A stretch of 64,000 nucleotides of DNA from the NCBI GenBank assembly GCA_027563935.2, contig CM050453.2, forward strand, positions 89,316,665 to 89,380,664, in the 5' to 3' direction. The stretch comes from Costus lasius. Lineage: Eukaryota > Streptophyta > Magnoliopsida > Zingiberales > Costaceae. Both the position numbers and the translations under genes were made by a program. The number at the start of each line of letters is the position of its first letter. Position 1 is the first letter of the stretch. Below the pieces are notes generated by a model. The model saw only the letters and a program-made list of their open reading frames with translations, did not search any database and was not told the origin of the DNA. Of this stretch, positions 32,939 to 44,520 are shown piece by piece.

Positions 32939-35335
32939 ATGCGCAGGAGTCTTAGGTTAGGACCGCTTGTTCCATTGGATCCTGAAATTAACAAAACCCT
33001 TAGAGTACGCAGGAAGTTGAGACTTGAAGAGGATTTACAAGAAACACAACAGGGGATAGAAGAAGAAATTTTGGATATGGCGAATAACAAGAGAAGATCT
33101 TTGCACGACTATGCTGTCCCTAATTCACAGGGAATTCATTCTAGTGTTACTAGGCCAGCCGTTGATGCAAACAACTTTGAGATCAAACCAGCCTTCTTAT
33201 CTATGTTCCAACAAAACCAGTTTGGAGGAGCACCTCTTGAAGATCCTAATATCCATCTTTCTCTTTTTCTTGAATTATGTGATACTATCAAAATTAATGG
33301 AGTTTCTGAAGATGCACTAAAATTGAGATTGTTTCCTTTTTCTCTCAGGGACAGAGCAAAGGCCTGGCTGCATTCACATCCAACTGGGACATTCACTACT
33401 TGGGAGTGGTTGTCAAATGCCTTCTTGCTTAAGTACTTTCCTCCCAGTAAGATGATCCAGTTGAGGAATCAAATTACCAACTTTGCACAAAAGGAAGGAG
33501 AGTCCTTGAGTGAAGCATGGGAGCGATTTAACAAATTGCAACGGAAGTGTCCTCACCATGGCTTAGAGAAATGGGTTTTGATTCAAACTTTCTATTATGG
33601 ACTTCTTTATAATACCCGACTTACTATTGATGCTGCTGCAGGTGGTGCCTTGATGAACAAGACCATGGAAGAGGCATATGCATTGATAGAAGAGATGGCT
33701 TTAAATCATAATCAATGGACAATAGAGAGAGGAATTCTTTACCACCCTCCACATGGTAAGACTGATAGTGATACCTGGCGCACATTGGCTGAGAAGATAG
33801 ACTCTTTATGTAATCGTTTTGATACTTTCCAAATGCAAACTGCTATTGTTTCTTCTGTTACATGTCAAATTTGTGGAAATCATGGGCACTGTGCTGAAGA
33901 GTGTAAGATTGTTGTTGATAGGGGTGAGGAACAAGTGAATGCAGTGGGGGATTACAATCAAAGTAGATCTAATGACCCCTACTCTAATACCTATAATCCC
34001 GGATGGAGGAACCACCCTAACCTTTCATGGAGGAGCAATAATCATGATAATAGGCAGAATGAAAATAGGGGATTCCAACAAAGATCTCAAACCTAGGACC
34101 AACCCCAGAAATCCACTCTAGAAGAGATGTTTACACAATTTATGGATTTTCAGAAAAAATAGAACGATGATGCCAACGAGAATTTTAGACAAATTAATGA
34201 TATACTAGATGGTATTGTTGCCCACAGTAAAATGCTAGAAACACAAATTGCCCAGTAGACTAGTATTTCATTTAGACCCCTAGGAAAATTACCTGCCAAA
34301 CCTGAACCTAACCCTAGGGAATATTGTAATGCTATCATAACTAGGAGTGGGAAACAACTGGAAGATCCTCAGGAATCTCTCGATGATGATGATAAGGTAG
34401 AACCAAGACTTGAAACTAGCAGTGAACCTATGCTGGAATCACAACCTGCACTTGAGCAATCCCAAACTAGTTTGTCACCTCACAAGGGTGATGAACCTAA
34501 AGGTGATTTGCCCTGTAAGGTTGATGATTCTAAACCTAGTTCACCACCACCCTATAGGCCACCTATTCCCTTTCCTCAAAGGTTAGTGCAAGCTAAACTT
34601 GACAAACAATTTGGCATGTTTCTTGATGTTCTTAAAAAACTCTATATTAATGTTCCATTTACTAAAGTTTTGACTCAAATGCCAACTTATGCAAAATTTT
34701 TGAGAGAGATTTTGTCTAATAAGAGAAAGATTGATGATCATGGTACTGTAGCACTTACTGAGGAATGTAGTGCTATCATACAGAATAAATTGCCACCTAA
34801 GCTAAAGGATCCAGGTAGTTTTTTTGTACCTTGTTCTATTGGAGATATGGCTTTTGACCGAACCTTATGTGACCTCGGTGCAAGTGTTAGTATAATACCT
34901 TATTCTCTTTACAGGAAACTGGATGTTGGAGAGCTCAAACCAACCTCAATGACTTTGCAACTCGCTGACTCAACAATAAAGCATCCGGTTGGTATATTAG
35001 AAAATATTCCTGTACAAATTGGTAAGTTTTTCATACCTACTGATTTTATAGTTTTAGAGATGGAAGAAAATTCTAAAAATCTAATTATTCTTGGTAGGCC
35101 TTTCTTAGCTACATCCGGTGCATTAATTGATGTTAGAAAAGTAAAATTGACTTTTGAAATTTGTGGTGAGATAATTGAATTTGATTTGATTGATTCTTTA
35201 AAAAAGGCATCACACTCAGGGACATGTTGTAGCATAGAAACAGTTGATGAGGAGGTTGTTTGTGACATGCATATTTTATTTAATGAACCTTCTGGATCTG
35301 ATATATTTTCTGAGTGTGCTAATAAAGAATTTTAG
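32939..35335 (+). pseudogene. Gypsy G3 gag-aspartic protease frame
   Basis: This is a single phase from ATG 32,939 to 35,335 with three in-frame TAG codons at 34,094, 34,160 and 34,256; CAG is the likely ancestor at least at the latter two. Gag has the Retrotrans_gag core (LRLFPFSLRDRAKAWL, FLLKYFPPSKMIQLRNQI, WERFNKLQRKCPHHGL) and zinc knuckle CQICGNHGHCAEEC. The tail resembles G1. The linker SPPPYRPPIPFPQRLVQAKLDKQF leads to the retropepsin-like domain with CDLGASVSIIP and ILGRPFLATSGALIDV. Gag would build the particle and the protease cut it; the enzymes for reverse transcription and integration are absent, so a helper element would be needed. This is the best-preserved gypsy gag in the window. 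Confidence 0.88.
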
Positions 35336-36335
35336 GAAAGAGCAGCAAAGAAGAAGAGGAAGAGACGAAGGAGGAGAGGAAAATAAAAGTTGCTTGAGAA
35401 AGGAAAAAGGCTCATAAGTAAATTTAGACACTGTTTTAAGTCTGAGCTTTATGTTCTTGAGAACCCTGAACGAGACATAGAGAAATCAGGATGGCGACCA
35501 AATACACAAGCACGATCCAATCTGAGTGTTGAATGGTGAAGCTAATGACCGAAAATTAGGGCTTCTAGGGAGGCAACCCAAGCACTTTTACTCTAGCTTT
35601 TTTTTTTTTAGCACTAATTTTTCTTTTCTTTTTGTAGGTGAAAATTAATTTTTGTCTTAAAAAACTTTGGTGGTTCGAACCCGAAGACACAAAACATGAT
35701 TGGATCTGACACAGACTAATAGACCTCTGTGAGTATTTTCTTCCTACTCATTTGCATTCCATCCTTTGTATTTTTCTGATAATCCATGTGTTCAAATGGA
35801 AGATGAATACTTCAAACTTCTTGTGCTCACATGCCACGGATCCTCGCCTTTTGATTTTATCGATAGATATTTCGATTTGGTTGGGTTGACATAATATGAT
35901 AATGATGTGTAGAAGGATTTTTCTAAAAATACTACAAACTCCATGCCAAAATTTTTAATGAATTATCATGCAATTGGAAATAGATTTTAAATGTTGAATT
36001 TATTTCTCTGATATAATCTATTTGTTGGAAATTTTTCATTAATTGATGCATGAAATTCTAGGTAAATGCATTGTTTAGTGAATGCAATCTTGAAGTGAAA
36101 TAATTCTTTTGAATAAAATGAGCATATTTGTGCATGTTATTGAGTTGATATCAAGTGATTAATCAAGTTAATCTTTATAATCTTTTATGTTATTTGTTGG
36201 GAAAAAGAAATCCAAATCCATGAGAAAGAATGACTCCCCTACTTGGCACTGTATAAAATTAACAGTGGGACCTAAAGACATAGGTTGAAGTCCACAAAAA
36301 GAAAACGAATAAGTCCATAAAAAGAAAAAGAATCA
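35336..36335 (+). other. G3 3' untranslated region
   Basis: It begins with a Lys/Arg-rich A/G run (35,336-35,400), then the AGGGAGGCAACCCAAG motif at 35,569, T-rich stretches and TTTGTAGGTGAAAATT. No coding capacity for reverse transcriptase or integrase is seen on either strand. A pair of direct repeats (GTCCA-AAAAAGAAAA) sits at 36,291-36,331 just before the LTR remnant. Confidence 0.6.
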
Positions 36336-36515
36336 GAACCGCTAGTCCCGATTTCCTCTCTGATATTTTTTCCGTGTTCTTTTCGATAGTTTGATTCACT
36401 ATTTTCTGATTGCCTAGCTAGCGAGAAATCGATTATTCAGTACTTGACAATAAGGTCTCTATGGTTCGATATCTATTTTATTACTTCGAGTATCCGTGCA
36501 CTTGCGGACACAACA
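36336..36515 (+). repeat. Truncated LTR end of G3
   Basis: It aligns with 32,637-32,817 almost throughout (CTAGTCCCGATTTCCTCTCTGATATTTTTT..., ending GCGGACACAACA). The rest of the LTR, including the palindrome array, is missing upstream. Confidence 0.85.
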
Positions 36516-37354
36516 GTGGCGAACCCTAAGGCGGCCCCTAGAATCGCGATTTCTCTCTGTCTAGTGGATGAAAATTAGGGCTTTCGCCCTTTGCGTGTTC
36601 TCCTCCTCGGAGGCTCTCTTTTCTCTTCTTGCATCATTGGATTTAAAGGGCTAGATCGTCCACAATCATCAGCGCACAAATCAGGACTCAAATTGACCGT
36701 GAATGTCGCGAGTTCAAATCATAATTATGGCTGTAATATATGTTACGGCATTGCCGTAATCTTTGGCAAAAGCTCTCGGGTGAAAATCGGCTGGAATTAC
36801 GGCACTGTGAAGTTGATTACGGCAGTGCCGTAATTGTGTCAAAACTCTCGGGTGGAAAATCGATCATCATTACGGTACCATTACTTCCTTTACGGCAGTG
36901 CCATAATCTTCATCAAATTCTCTGTCCAGAAACGCTCCAAAATACGGCCCGTAAAATGCATTACGGCAGTGCCGTAATTTTTCCAAAATTCTCTGGTCAA
37001 AAAGTCTTCAAATTACGGCACCTCTCAGGGATTACGGCCGTACCGTGATTCTGTAGTGGAAATTACGGTACCGTAAAATCCATTATGGGAGTGCCGTAAT
37101 TTTCTCTGAAGTTCCAATTCTCTTGATATTTGATGGGTGATCTCCTCTTGATGTTGTGAATTCATCCATGCATCTGGATTGCTTGAAATCGACTGAAAAT
37201 AATGCTTTTTTACCTGAAAATCATTAAAAACCAAAAAGAGTGTAGATTCCGCAAATATTGAATAAAAAGGCATAAAAATAAGCAAAGTCTATGAATATGA
37301 CACAAAAAGATACATAGAATGACATGAAATTTACTATAAATTTCGGTGTCATCA
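36516..37354 (-). repeat. G4 LTR, second part with palindrome array
   Basis: This is the continuation of the LTR interrupted at 30,844; it ends TTTCGGTGTCATCA. The tandem array at 36,720-37,110 contains TTACGGCATTGCCGTAA, TTACGGCAGTGCCGTAA (several times), TACGGCCCGTA and TTACGGTACCGTAA, in units of roughly 75-80 bp with CTCTCGGGTG-AAAATCG spacers. Confidence 0.75.
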
Positions 37355-38125
37355 AACACATAAGGCTCAAACTTTGCTTGTCCTCAAGCAAAAACTAAAA
37401 TTTTTCAAATTTGTTCATAGGCATAGACTTTCTCATGAAGAATAAATTTCTAAAATACAATCACCAATGAAAACTTTCACCAATTGCTTCATAAAATTTC
37501 AAATAAACACATCACCCTTTGAATTCAATTCTCAAGATTCACAATTTAATCAAATAAAATTTCGCAACTTGTACAATAAGTAGAATATCAATCTCAAGAC
37601 TTCATCTAGTTTCAATTCATAACTATCAACTTTTGTTTACAGGAATAGGATTTCCAAGATCTTTTTCCACTCAGAATTTCTTTTTCTCTCTTTTTTTTTT
37701 GATTTTTTTTATTTTTGTATCGTCCACATTCTCTAATTCAATTATCACCTTTTTTCTGGTGACGAAGTTAGAGTGCACTGATCACATAATCAATGTAATA
37801 GAACTCATATCTTTTTAGTAGAAAGATTTTTACCAAAGATAGCAGAGTTAATGTGGATCGATTCTTCTCATCACATGCACCCACATAAACACATGCTTTT
37901 TCTTTTTTTCTTTTTTTTTTATACTTCAACCCATGTCCTTTGGTACCACTGTCAATCTTCGTGGGATAAACCCAACCAATCAAGATGTAGATTTAGAAAC
38001 ACAAAAATAATCTCCAAATGTGTATAAGTATTTTGTGGGATAAACCCAACCAACACAGATAGATTTAGAAACACGCGAAATAAAAGGAAAGCAACAAAAT
38101 ACTGATAATTGTAAGCTTTAGAAAA
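37355..38125 (-). other. Polypurine and 3' UTR zone of a minus-strand gypsy element (G4)
   Basis: The GCTTGAGGACAAGCAAAG phrase (minus strand) beside the LTR and the long T-rich runs (37,680-37,720; 37,898-37,920) match the layout of G1 1340-1810. A duplicated TGTGGGATAAACCCAACCAA phrase occurs at 37,958 and 38,034. No gene is seen. Confidence 0.5.
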
Positions 38126-38691
38126 TGTTGCGATCTAGATAATTATATTAAATTTTGCATGCATATATAAGTAAAATCAGAATAATTAAAGAATAGAAAA
38201 GTTAAAAAGAAGAACTCGAAAGTAACGTAGTCTGTCCTAAGGCTTATTTTTGGTCCCTCACGCGGGATTCAATCCGGTCTGCAGCCCAAAGATACGACCA
38301 AGGATGACTATTCTGTCGACAAGTTGGTGAACGGTCCTATCACAGATTCCTTTCAATTCGAACAGCGAAAATGGAGAAAGAGAGAATGCAAGAAAGCAGA
38401 GAGTCTGTATATCTTTCTGACTATGCGCCTGCCTCTCCTTTTATAGAGAAGAGAATGCAACGGTCAGATTTCTAATAATGGAAGCCTCAAGCGCCCGCCT
38501 CTAAATAGACGGCGCGTAAGCTATAATTAATACATGATAAATCACATATTAATTATTTTATTCCATTATTTGCATATTAATTAATAAATTAGATTATGGG
38601 CTAAAATAAAGAATATTAAATTAATTGCCCCAAAATAATCATGCGTAAAAGCATGACCAAGAGACTTTTGGGTTTCTCTTAAATCCCAACA
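38126..38691 (-). repeat. Probable solo copia-type LTR
   Basis: It begins TGTTGCGATC and ends AAATCCCAACA in plus orientation, 566 bp, with matching TGTTG/CAACA ends. On the minus strand TTCTCTATAAAAGGAGAGG (about 38,436-38,454) is a strong TATA-box match. No primer-binding site or polypurine tract flanks it, and it interrupts the G5 protease frame. The flanking five bases (GAAAA and AAAAC) do not match, so the boundaries or the solo status are uncertain. Confidence 0.6.
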
Positions 38692-40350
38692 AAAACTACC
38701 AGGATCTTCAAGTTTAGGAGGCAGTTGATTCTAAATGATTACAGTATATTCTTCTGTCAGCGCCACCATCTCATGTTCCTCTATTTTTCTTTTGTTGGTC
38801 AGAATATCCTTAAGGAACTTGGCATAAGTGGGCATCTAGGAAAGTGACTCTGTGAAAGAAATATTTATGTAGAGCTTCTTTAATACCTCCAAAAAATTTT
38901 CAAACTGTCGATCCAATTTAGCCTTAGCTAGACGCTGAGGAAAAGGGATGGACGGTTTGTATGGCGGAGGTGGAATGTAGAAATGCTCCCTTGGTGCATT
39001 GGAGTTTTGCTGTTCTGGCTCTGGATCGACCGGTGAGTTCTTTTCAGGTGGAAGTTCTTCGGGTGAAGCTTGCCTTGTTCTTTCTTTAGGTTCGGGCATC
39101 TTGGGGTTTTCTAATTGGATTCTACTCCTTGTCATTATCGCATTACAATGCTCGCTGTGGTTAATTTTCTCTTGGGATCTAGAGGACGCATCGACCTGTT
39201 GAGTGAGTTAAGTAAGTCGATCATCAATGTCTTTAGAATGAGTGGACATGGAGTCTACTTTCAAGTTTAGCTGACGCATCTGCTCACTTATAGTATCGTT
39301 CTGCTTCATCTGACTTGCCATGAAACTCTCTAGCATCGACTCTAATCTGGATTTTAGAGGAAGGTCTGGTTGTCTTTGATTAGCAGATGGATGTTGTATT
39401 CCAGGAGTAGGCCTGAAATTTTCGATAGCGTTGACTTGTTTATACGGGGCGCTCAATATATGGCATTCATCCGCAGAATGCCCTGTCACTTCACAAATAT
39501 CACAAGTCATAGAGTTAGAAGTAGAAACATTAATAGAATCGAGCTTAGAAGAAAGTGAATCTACTTTTGCTACTAGGGAATTAATCATGTTCATATCAAA
39601 CTTTCCTACATTTTGAACTGACTGGCTTCTCTCTCCTGACCACTGATAATGATTGAAGGTCATGTCCTCAATTAACTCCATAGCATCATCATAATTTTTG
39701 TTCATTAGTGCCCCACCACCAGCAGTATCTACAGAAAGTTTAGTCTGATATAATAAACCACCATAAAATATATGAATAATTACCCATTTCTGTAGACCAT
39801 GGCGTGGGTACATCCTCAGTAATTCTTTGAACCGGTCCCATGCTTCATAAAGGGACTCTCCTTCTCATTGAGCAAAGTTGGTGATTTGATTTCTGAGCTG
39901 GGCGGTCTTACTCAGCGGGAAATATTTTGACAAGAAGGCTTGAGATAGTTGGTCCCACGTCGTGATAGAGCCCTACGGTAAAGATTGCAACCATGCCCTG
40001 GCTCGATCCCTGAGTGAAAAAGGGAAAAGCCTTAGTTTAATAGCATTAAGGGGAGCACTATTAATTTTCAGAGTGTCGCAGCATTCTAAAAAAATAAATA
40101 AGTGAAGGTTAGTGTTATCAGTGGCTGCTCTACTAAATTGATTCTGTTGCACCATTTGTACAAGGGACGGCTTGATCTCGAAGTTGTTAGCTTCGATAGC
40201 TGGTCACGATATGCTCGAGTGCACACCAGAGATGGTGGGTTCTGCAAAGTCCTTCAAAGAGCAATTAGCTTCCATTGTTTGGTTGTCAGAAAATTATCCT
40301 TCAAGCTTCACCCTTTTTAAATTTTTTCTGACCAGACGGAAAGTATGCTC
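38692..40350 (-). pseudogene. Gypsy G5 gag and start of protease
   Basis: Minus-strand gag segments: 39,973-40,155 (LRLFPFSLRDRARAWLQSLP), 39,208-39,813 (CPRHGLQKWVIIH-like motif, zinc knuckle CDICEVTGHSADEC) and 38,836-39,135 (PPPPYKPSIPFPQRLAKAKLDRQF linker). The protease is cut off at 38,691 by the LTR before its active site. Stops and frameshifts occur between segments, for example near 39,810-39,970 and at 38,836. Confidence 0.8.
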
Positions 40351-40568
40351 TATCTTCGGTCTCTAAGTCCAAGTTCCCCTGTTCGAATAGTATTCCTGGG
40401 CATAAACAAGTACCTTGACAAAGAAAAATTAGTAGCACCGCACCAAATAAAAACTACAACTAGAAACAAAAAGCAAATAAACAGTAAATAAACAGAATAA
40501 AAAGTAAATGAAATCTAACTAAACCTAGTCTACCAATTTCCTGATCGTGTTAATATTGGCAACTTAGT

Positions 40569-40585
40569 CCCCGGCAACGGCGCCA
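40569..40585 (-). promoter_or_regulatory. G5 primer-binding site (tRNA-Asp type)
   Basis: CCCCGGCAACGGCGCCA is a perfect match to the tRNA-Asp 3' end in plus orientation, six bases from the LTR start TGATAGGC. Confidence 0.93.
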
Positions 40586-40591
40586 AAAACT

Positions 40592-42111
40592 TGATAGGCT
40601 ACTACAGCAAGTGCATGGTCTATCGCGTAATAAAAAGTATCGATCCCACGAGGACTAGGGGTCAAGTACTAACTAATCAGTTAATCAATAGCTGGGTTAA
40701 CGATTAATGGAGAAATATCTAATTTCCTACTGCAACTAAGTAAACTAAAACAAACTAAAAACAAGCAGAGCAGAAAATAAGCAATCAGGGTTTGAGATCT
40801 TTGAGAGAAGATCGGGGTTTCAGGTTTCATCGCACTGAAGCATGCATGAAAGTTAATGTTGATATTTTGAATAAAATTTTACCTAGTTCTTAAGGTAATC
40901 CTTCCTAAGGTACAGACACGCTTCCTCTCAGGACACGGTCTGGTGTCTAACTTAACCCAAGTCTCCTACTCTCATGGCTTACCGGGTTAAGCTGACCCAA
41001 TGTGTTCTATGATGGATTAGGGTTCATCGGGTGATTTCGACAACTCTCGTGGCCGAAATCACCAGTCCAGTCTAAGGAGGTCCGACGATTGTGGTTCACC
41101 TCTCAGTCCTTCCCACAATGTCTAAAGCATGAACATGTATGGCCAGTACATAAACATGAATAAAAACTTCCAAGACATGAATAAGAACAAAGATAAGTTT
41201 GGATGAAATGTAGATCAAACAATAATATTCACGACGTGCTAAACAAAGATAAGTTTGGATGAAATGTAGATCAAACAATAATATTCAACATCATACAGTG
41301 GGCTACGCCTAAACCCCGAAAGGAGAGTTACGCTACAAGATTTATCACGAAATACATGAAATCTCTCATACAAATTGATTAAAACTAGAGGGGGAGGTAG
41401 ATCCTTGATGAAAGAAGGTCCAGCACGATGATCGTCGTCAGAACGAAGAAGAAGTCATGTCGGAACAGCGTTGTCGTCAAGAAATCACCACAAAACCCTA
41501 GTTGTCGCCCCTTTCATTCGTTCTCCTCAACCGCTTGATCAAATTAGATGATTCCTATCCCAAAACGTGCGTATCCAAGTTAGGAAGGGCTCCACAAATT
41601 TTTAGTGAAATCCAGTTCCAAAATAGCAAGTTATGGGCGAAAAACCGGACGCCTGTCGAATTAGGCGGGACAATACACGGCCGTGCATGGATGCACGGCC
41701 ATGCCCATGTATGGCTTGGCGACTTTATTTTTCTGGAAAATCTACTCTTCACGGCTGTGTAGGGGTTCATAGGTGTGTCTGTGAATGTTTCGTCAAAAAA
41801 TCTGAAAGTGCAGGTTCATACACGGCCATGCATGGATACACGACCATGCCCGTGAAGAGCACAGATATCTCCGTTTGCACTGAAATTTGATGTGTAGTTT
41901 CGTCTCATCATGAGGAATCATCCTATATCTTCAGATCTTCCAAATTCCATCGATTTTGGGGCGAAATCCCTACATTTCAATAAAATAAAGGAAAAGTGAA
42001 GACTTTGAAGAATATGAAGCATTTAAGCAAATAAATGAGATAAAACATGCATTTTACTTCTAAATAAACATAAAATTAAACTACGATATATCATATATTT
42101 ACATGTCATCA
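40592..42111 (-). repeat. G5 5' LTR with ACACGGCC palindrome array
   Basis: It starts TGATAGGCTACTACAGC and ends ACATGTCATCA, 1520 bp. The array at about 41,668-41,865 has TACACGGCCGTGCATGGATG, a CACGGCTGTGTAGGG unit and TACACGGCCATGCATGG, spaced ~75 bp. A 50-bp direct duplication (AAACAAAGATAAGTTTGGATGA) is seen at 41,186-41,282. Confidence 0.8.
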
Positions 42112-42777
42112 CAGGTGCCAAACGCGGTTCCCGTTCCCGGCCGATCAGCTGTCCTTGGCCGGCATCTTCCTCTCTTCGGCTCCTTACGCTTTGCGCTCCC
42201 AGCCGAGTCCCCATTCTTGGTCGGTGACTCCTTGCCCCTCTTCGTGCTCCGGTCAAATGCGCCGGCCTTGTGCGATGTTGTTCGATGTGTGTCGAGTGTT
42301 TTGTGCCGAACGTCTACGAGACATCCCTTCTGGATGAGTGAGTGTGTTCAACCTCCTGTGTGTGGTCCGATCGGAGTTAGGGCATGTGCCCGGCATCCTG
42401 CATGACATTATCTTTTGCACGTGTGTGCGCCACCTCCTGCGTGCGGTTGTATTACTTTCCGGTGTACCAGACTCGTACGCGCACTGCGCTGGCGTCGAGT
42501 CACAGGTTATGTTCTCAGGTGGACTTTGGAGCTGGAGTGTGTAGCGGTTCTCAGAAGACACGTGGCGGTCACCAACTCGTCGAGGAGAGCAGCTAGGTAG
42601 CCGAATTGGATAGGCTGAAGAGTACATTGGGGATGTGCTCCTGCTAGTTACATTTAGATCCGTGGTTCGGCCGCTTAGCCCCTGCGTGGGCGTGCTTGGG
42701 TGCGAGTCAAGTGTTAAGTCGCTTGTAAATTGTTAAAATTTTTATTAGCCTAATTTTGGGCATTACAGAATAGTATC
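42112..42777. other. GC-rich unassigned segment
   Basis: It lies between the G5 LTR and a copia LTR. Several overlapping open frames on both strands come from high GC content and show no recognisable domain. The end GGGCATTACA at about 42,758-42,767 resembles the terminus of some chromovirus LTRs, so this may be a truncated LTR; weak support. Confidence 0.3.
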
Positions 42778-44520
42778 TGTTGGTGTATATTTCCTGCAGA
42801 CCAATGTATGGACATGGTCAGGCATTGTTTGAATATACTTTGATAGAACTATTATTCTTTATAGAGGCATGGTCGTTATTATGCAGACTTCTCTACCTGC
42901 GTTGATGTATTGAGTTGCATATATAATGTCCCAGGAGTTTGGATTGGATCTATTCTCATAAGCTATCCTCAAACAAGGTACCATAGCAGATATGGGACAG
43001 CTTTGGTACATGTGAGACAGGTGTATGGGCTGGTTAGGTGCGGGGCACAGTAACGTAGACATACAGGTGCATTGGATCCACTGGAGTGATCCACCGTGAG
43101 GATTGACACGTCTAGTCAATGAGTCAATCTCACATGCAAGAGGTTTGCATTGATCCTTAGACTTGAGGTATTCATGTCTAGATTTGATGATGGATATGCT
43201 TTGATACAGTCTTACGTCTCTCCGTAATTGGGAGATCAAAACGACTATCATTGGGCATGTCATAAGTCATGTAGAAACATGGATGACCAATAGTAGGATT
43301 TGCCCCTTCCTTATTGGAAGCATGATATCCACTCGGGGGCGCCCCACCTTATTGATGCATGACAGGAATGTGTGGCCACACTAGTTGAGTCATGAGCAAT
43401 GCATTGGATTGATAAACTTGAGACAAATCCAATGACAGGATATCAGTTTAGGCAAAGGGATCTATAATGCAATGGGAATCCTCGTTGCTTATTAGGAGTT
43501 GTTGCCATAATGACTTAAGTCCTATGACATGGGTAGTAGTGATGTGTTACTAAATACCCCTCACTACTTATGATGTTTACATCATTGCCATCGTCATTAG
43601 GATCCTACGGGGTCACACGCAATAGACTCTTGACGTTGCTTTAATCAGAAGCCTTAGGATCAAGTTATTGGATAACTTGGATCCATTTGGAAGATTTCAT
43701 CAGCGCCAATGGGCCTGATGAGTTGGAAGAAAGTTATTGGAGCCAAACTTCATTTTTGGCAGGTTGACCCAAAATTGACCTAGATTGGTCACATTTGGAT
43801 TAGCGTTGCATTGGATTGGATCCAATGGCTTAATCAACCCATGCCATGAAGTTTGGGCTAGCTCATTATCCAATGAGGCCCAATAATAAATTGTCATGAA
43901 GAGGGAATTGGCTTAAAAGGGTATAATGGGGAGAAACCCAACCCCATTGGCGCCTAGGGGCATAATGGGGTGTTGGTGGCATAAATTGCTTCCTTTGGAA
44001 GGAAGTGGCGCCTCCCCCTTCATCCTTTGATGGTATCTTGCCTATATGGCAAGGGTTGGGGCTGATATGGCTTGAAGGATCTTTTGGAAAGAGCTTGGGC
44101 GCATATGACAAGTAGGGTGAGATTTATGGTAAAGTCTTGGAGACTTACCTTACCTCATAAACCCTACATGCACCCAAACCCTTACCCTAGCCGAATACCT
44201 CTTGCTTGTTGCGCCTAGCCCTTCTCCTTGGATGGAAAGAATGCCTCTAAGGCATGTCTTGGGCTGATATGGCTATTGGGCAAATAAGGATAGGTTGAAT
44301 GAGGTTTATGGCAAAGTCTTGGAGACTTTCCTTACCACAAACCCCTCTCATCCTAGCCGCCCACTTGGCATGATCTTGGCCCTCCCTAAACTGCCTCTTG
44401 GCTTATAAAAGGGACCCTAGCTGCCCCCTCTCTTTGGTTCGAATGCTTGGAGGCGTGAATATACATAGAGGGGCGAGAGCAAGGGTAAAGGGCGACAACA
44501 TCAAGGTGGCGCAACCAAAT
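42778..44520 (+). repeat. Copia-2-type LTR, 3' end unclear
   Basis: The start TGTTGGTGTATAT matches the reverse complement of the Copia-2 LTR end (23,929-23,941), and GGCATGGTCGTTATTATGC follows as in that LTR. GATGTGTTACTAAATACCCCTCACT at 43,541 also resembles the Copia-1 LTR (reverse of 7,645-7,670). The GCGCC/GGAAAGAGCTTGG phrase pair is shared with 26,375. I cannot find a clear CAACA end or partner LTR, so it is a solo or truncated LTR. Confidence 0.6.

Larger units (their letters stand above)
30845..36515 (+). mobile_element. G3: non-autonomous gypsy element with truncated 3' LTR
   Basis: This plus-strand element has a 5' LTR 30,845-32,817, primer-binding site 32,824-32,840, gag-protease frame 32,939-35,335, a GGGAGGCAACCCA motif and a 3' LTR reduced to its last ~180 bp (36,336-36,515). 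There is no reverse transcriptase or integrase between protease and 3' LTR. It appears inserted in the same-family LTR of G4, in opposite orientation. Flanking GCAGC (30,840-30,844) and GTGGC (36,516-36,520) could be a diverged 5-bp duplication. Confidence 0.75.

Noticed and set aside
29744..42111. G4 and G5 as the two ends of one element
   Set aside because: The LTRs begin differently (TGTAGTGTCCGC against TGATAGGCTACT) and carry different palindrome arrays, so they are separate families.
42103..42627. Overlapping frames of 60-124 codons on both strands
   Set aside because: High GC content produces open frames in all phases; no domain or start context supports any.
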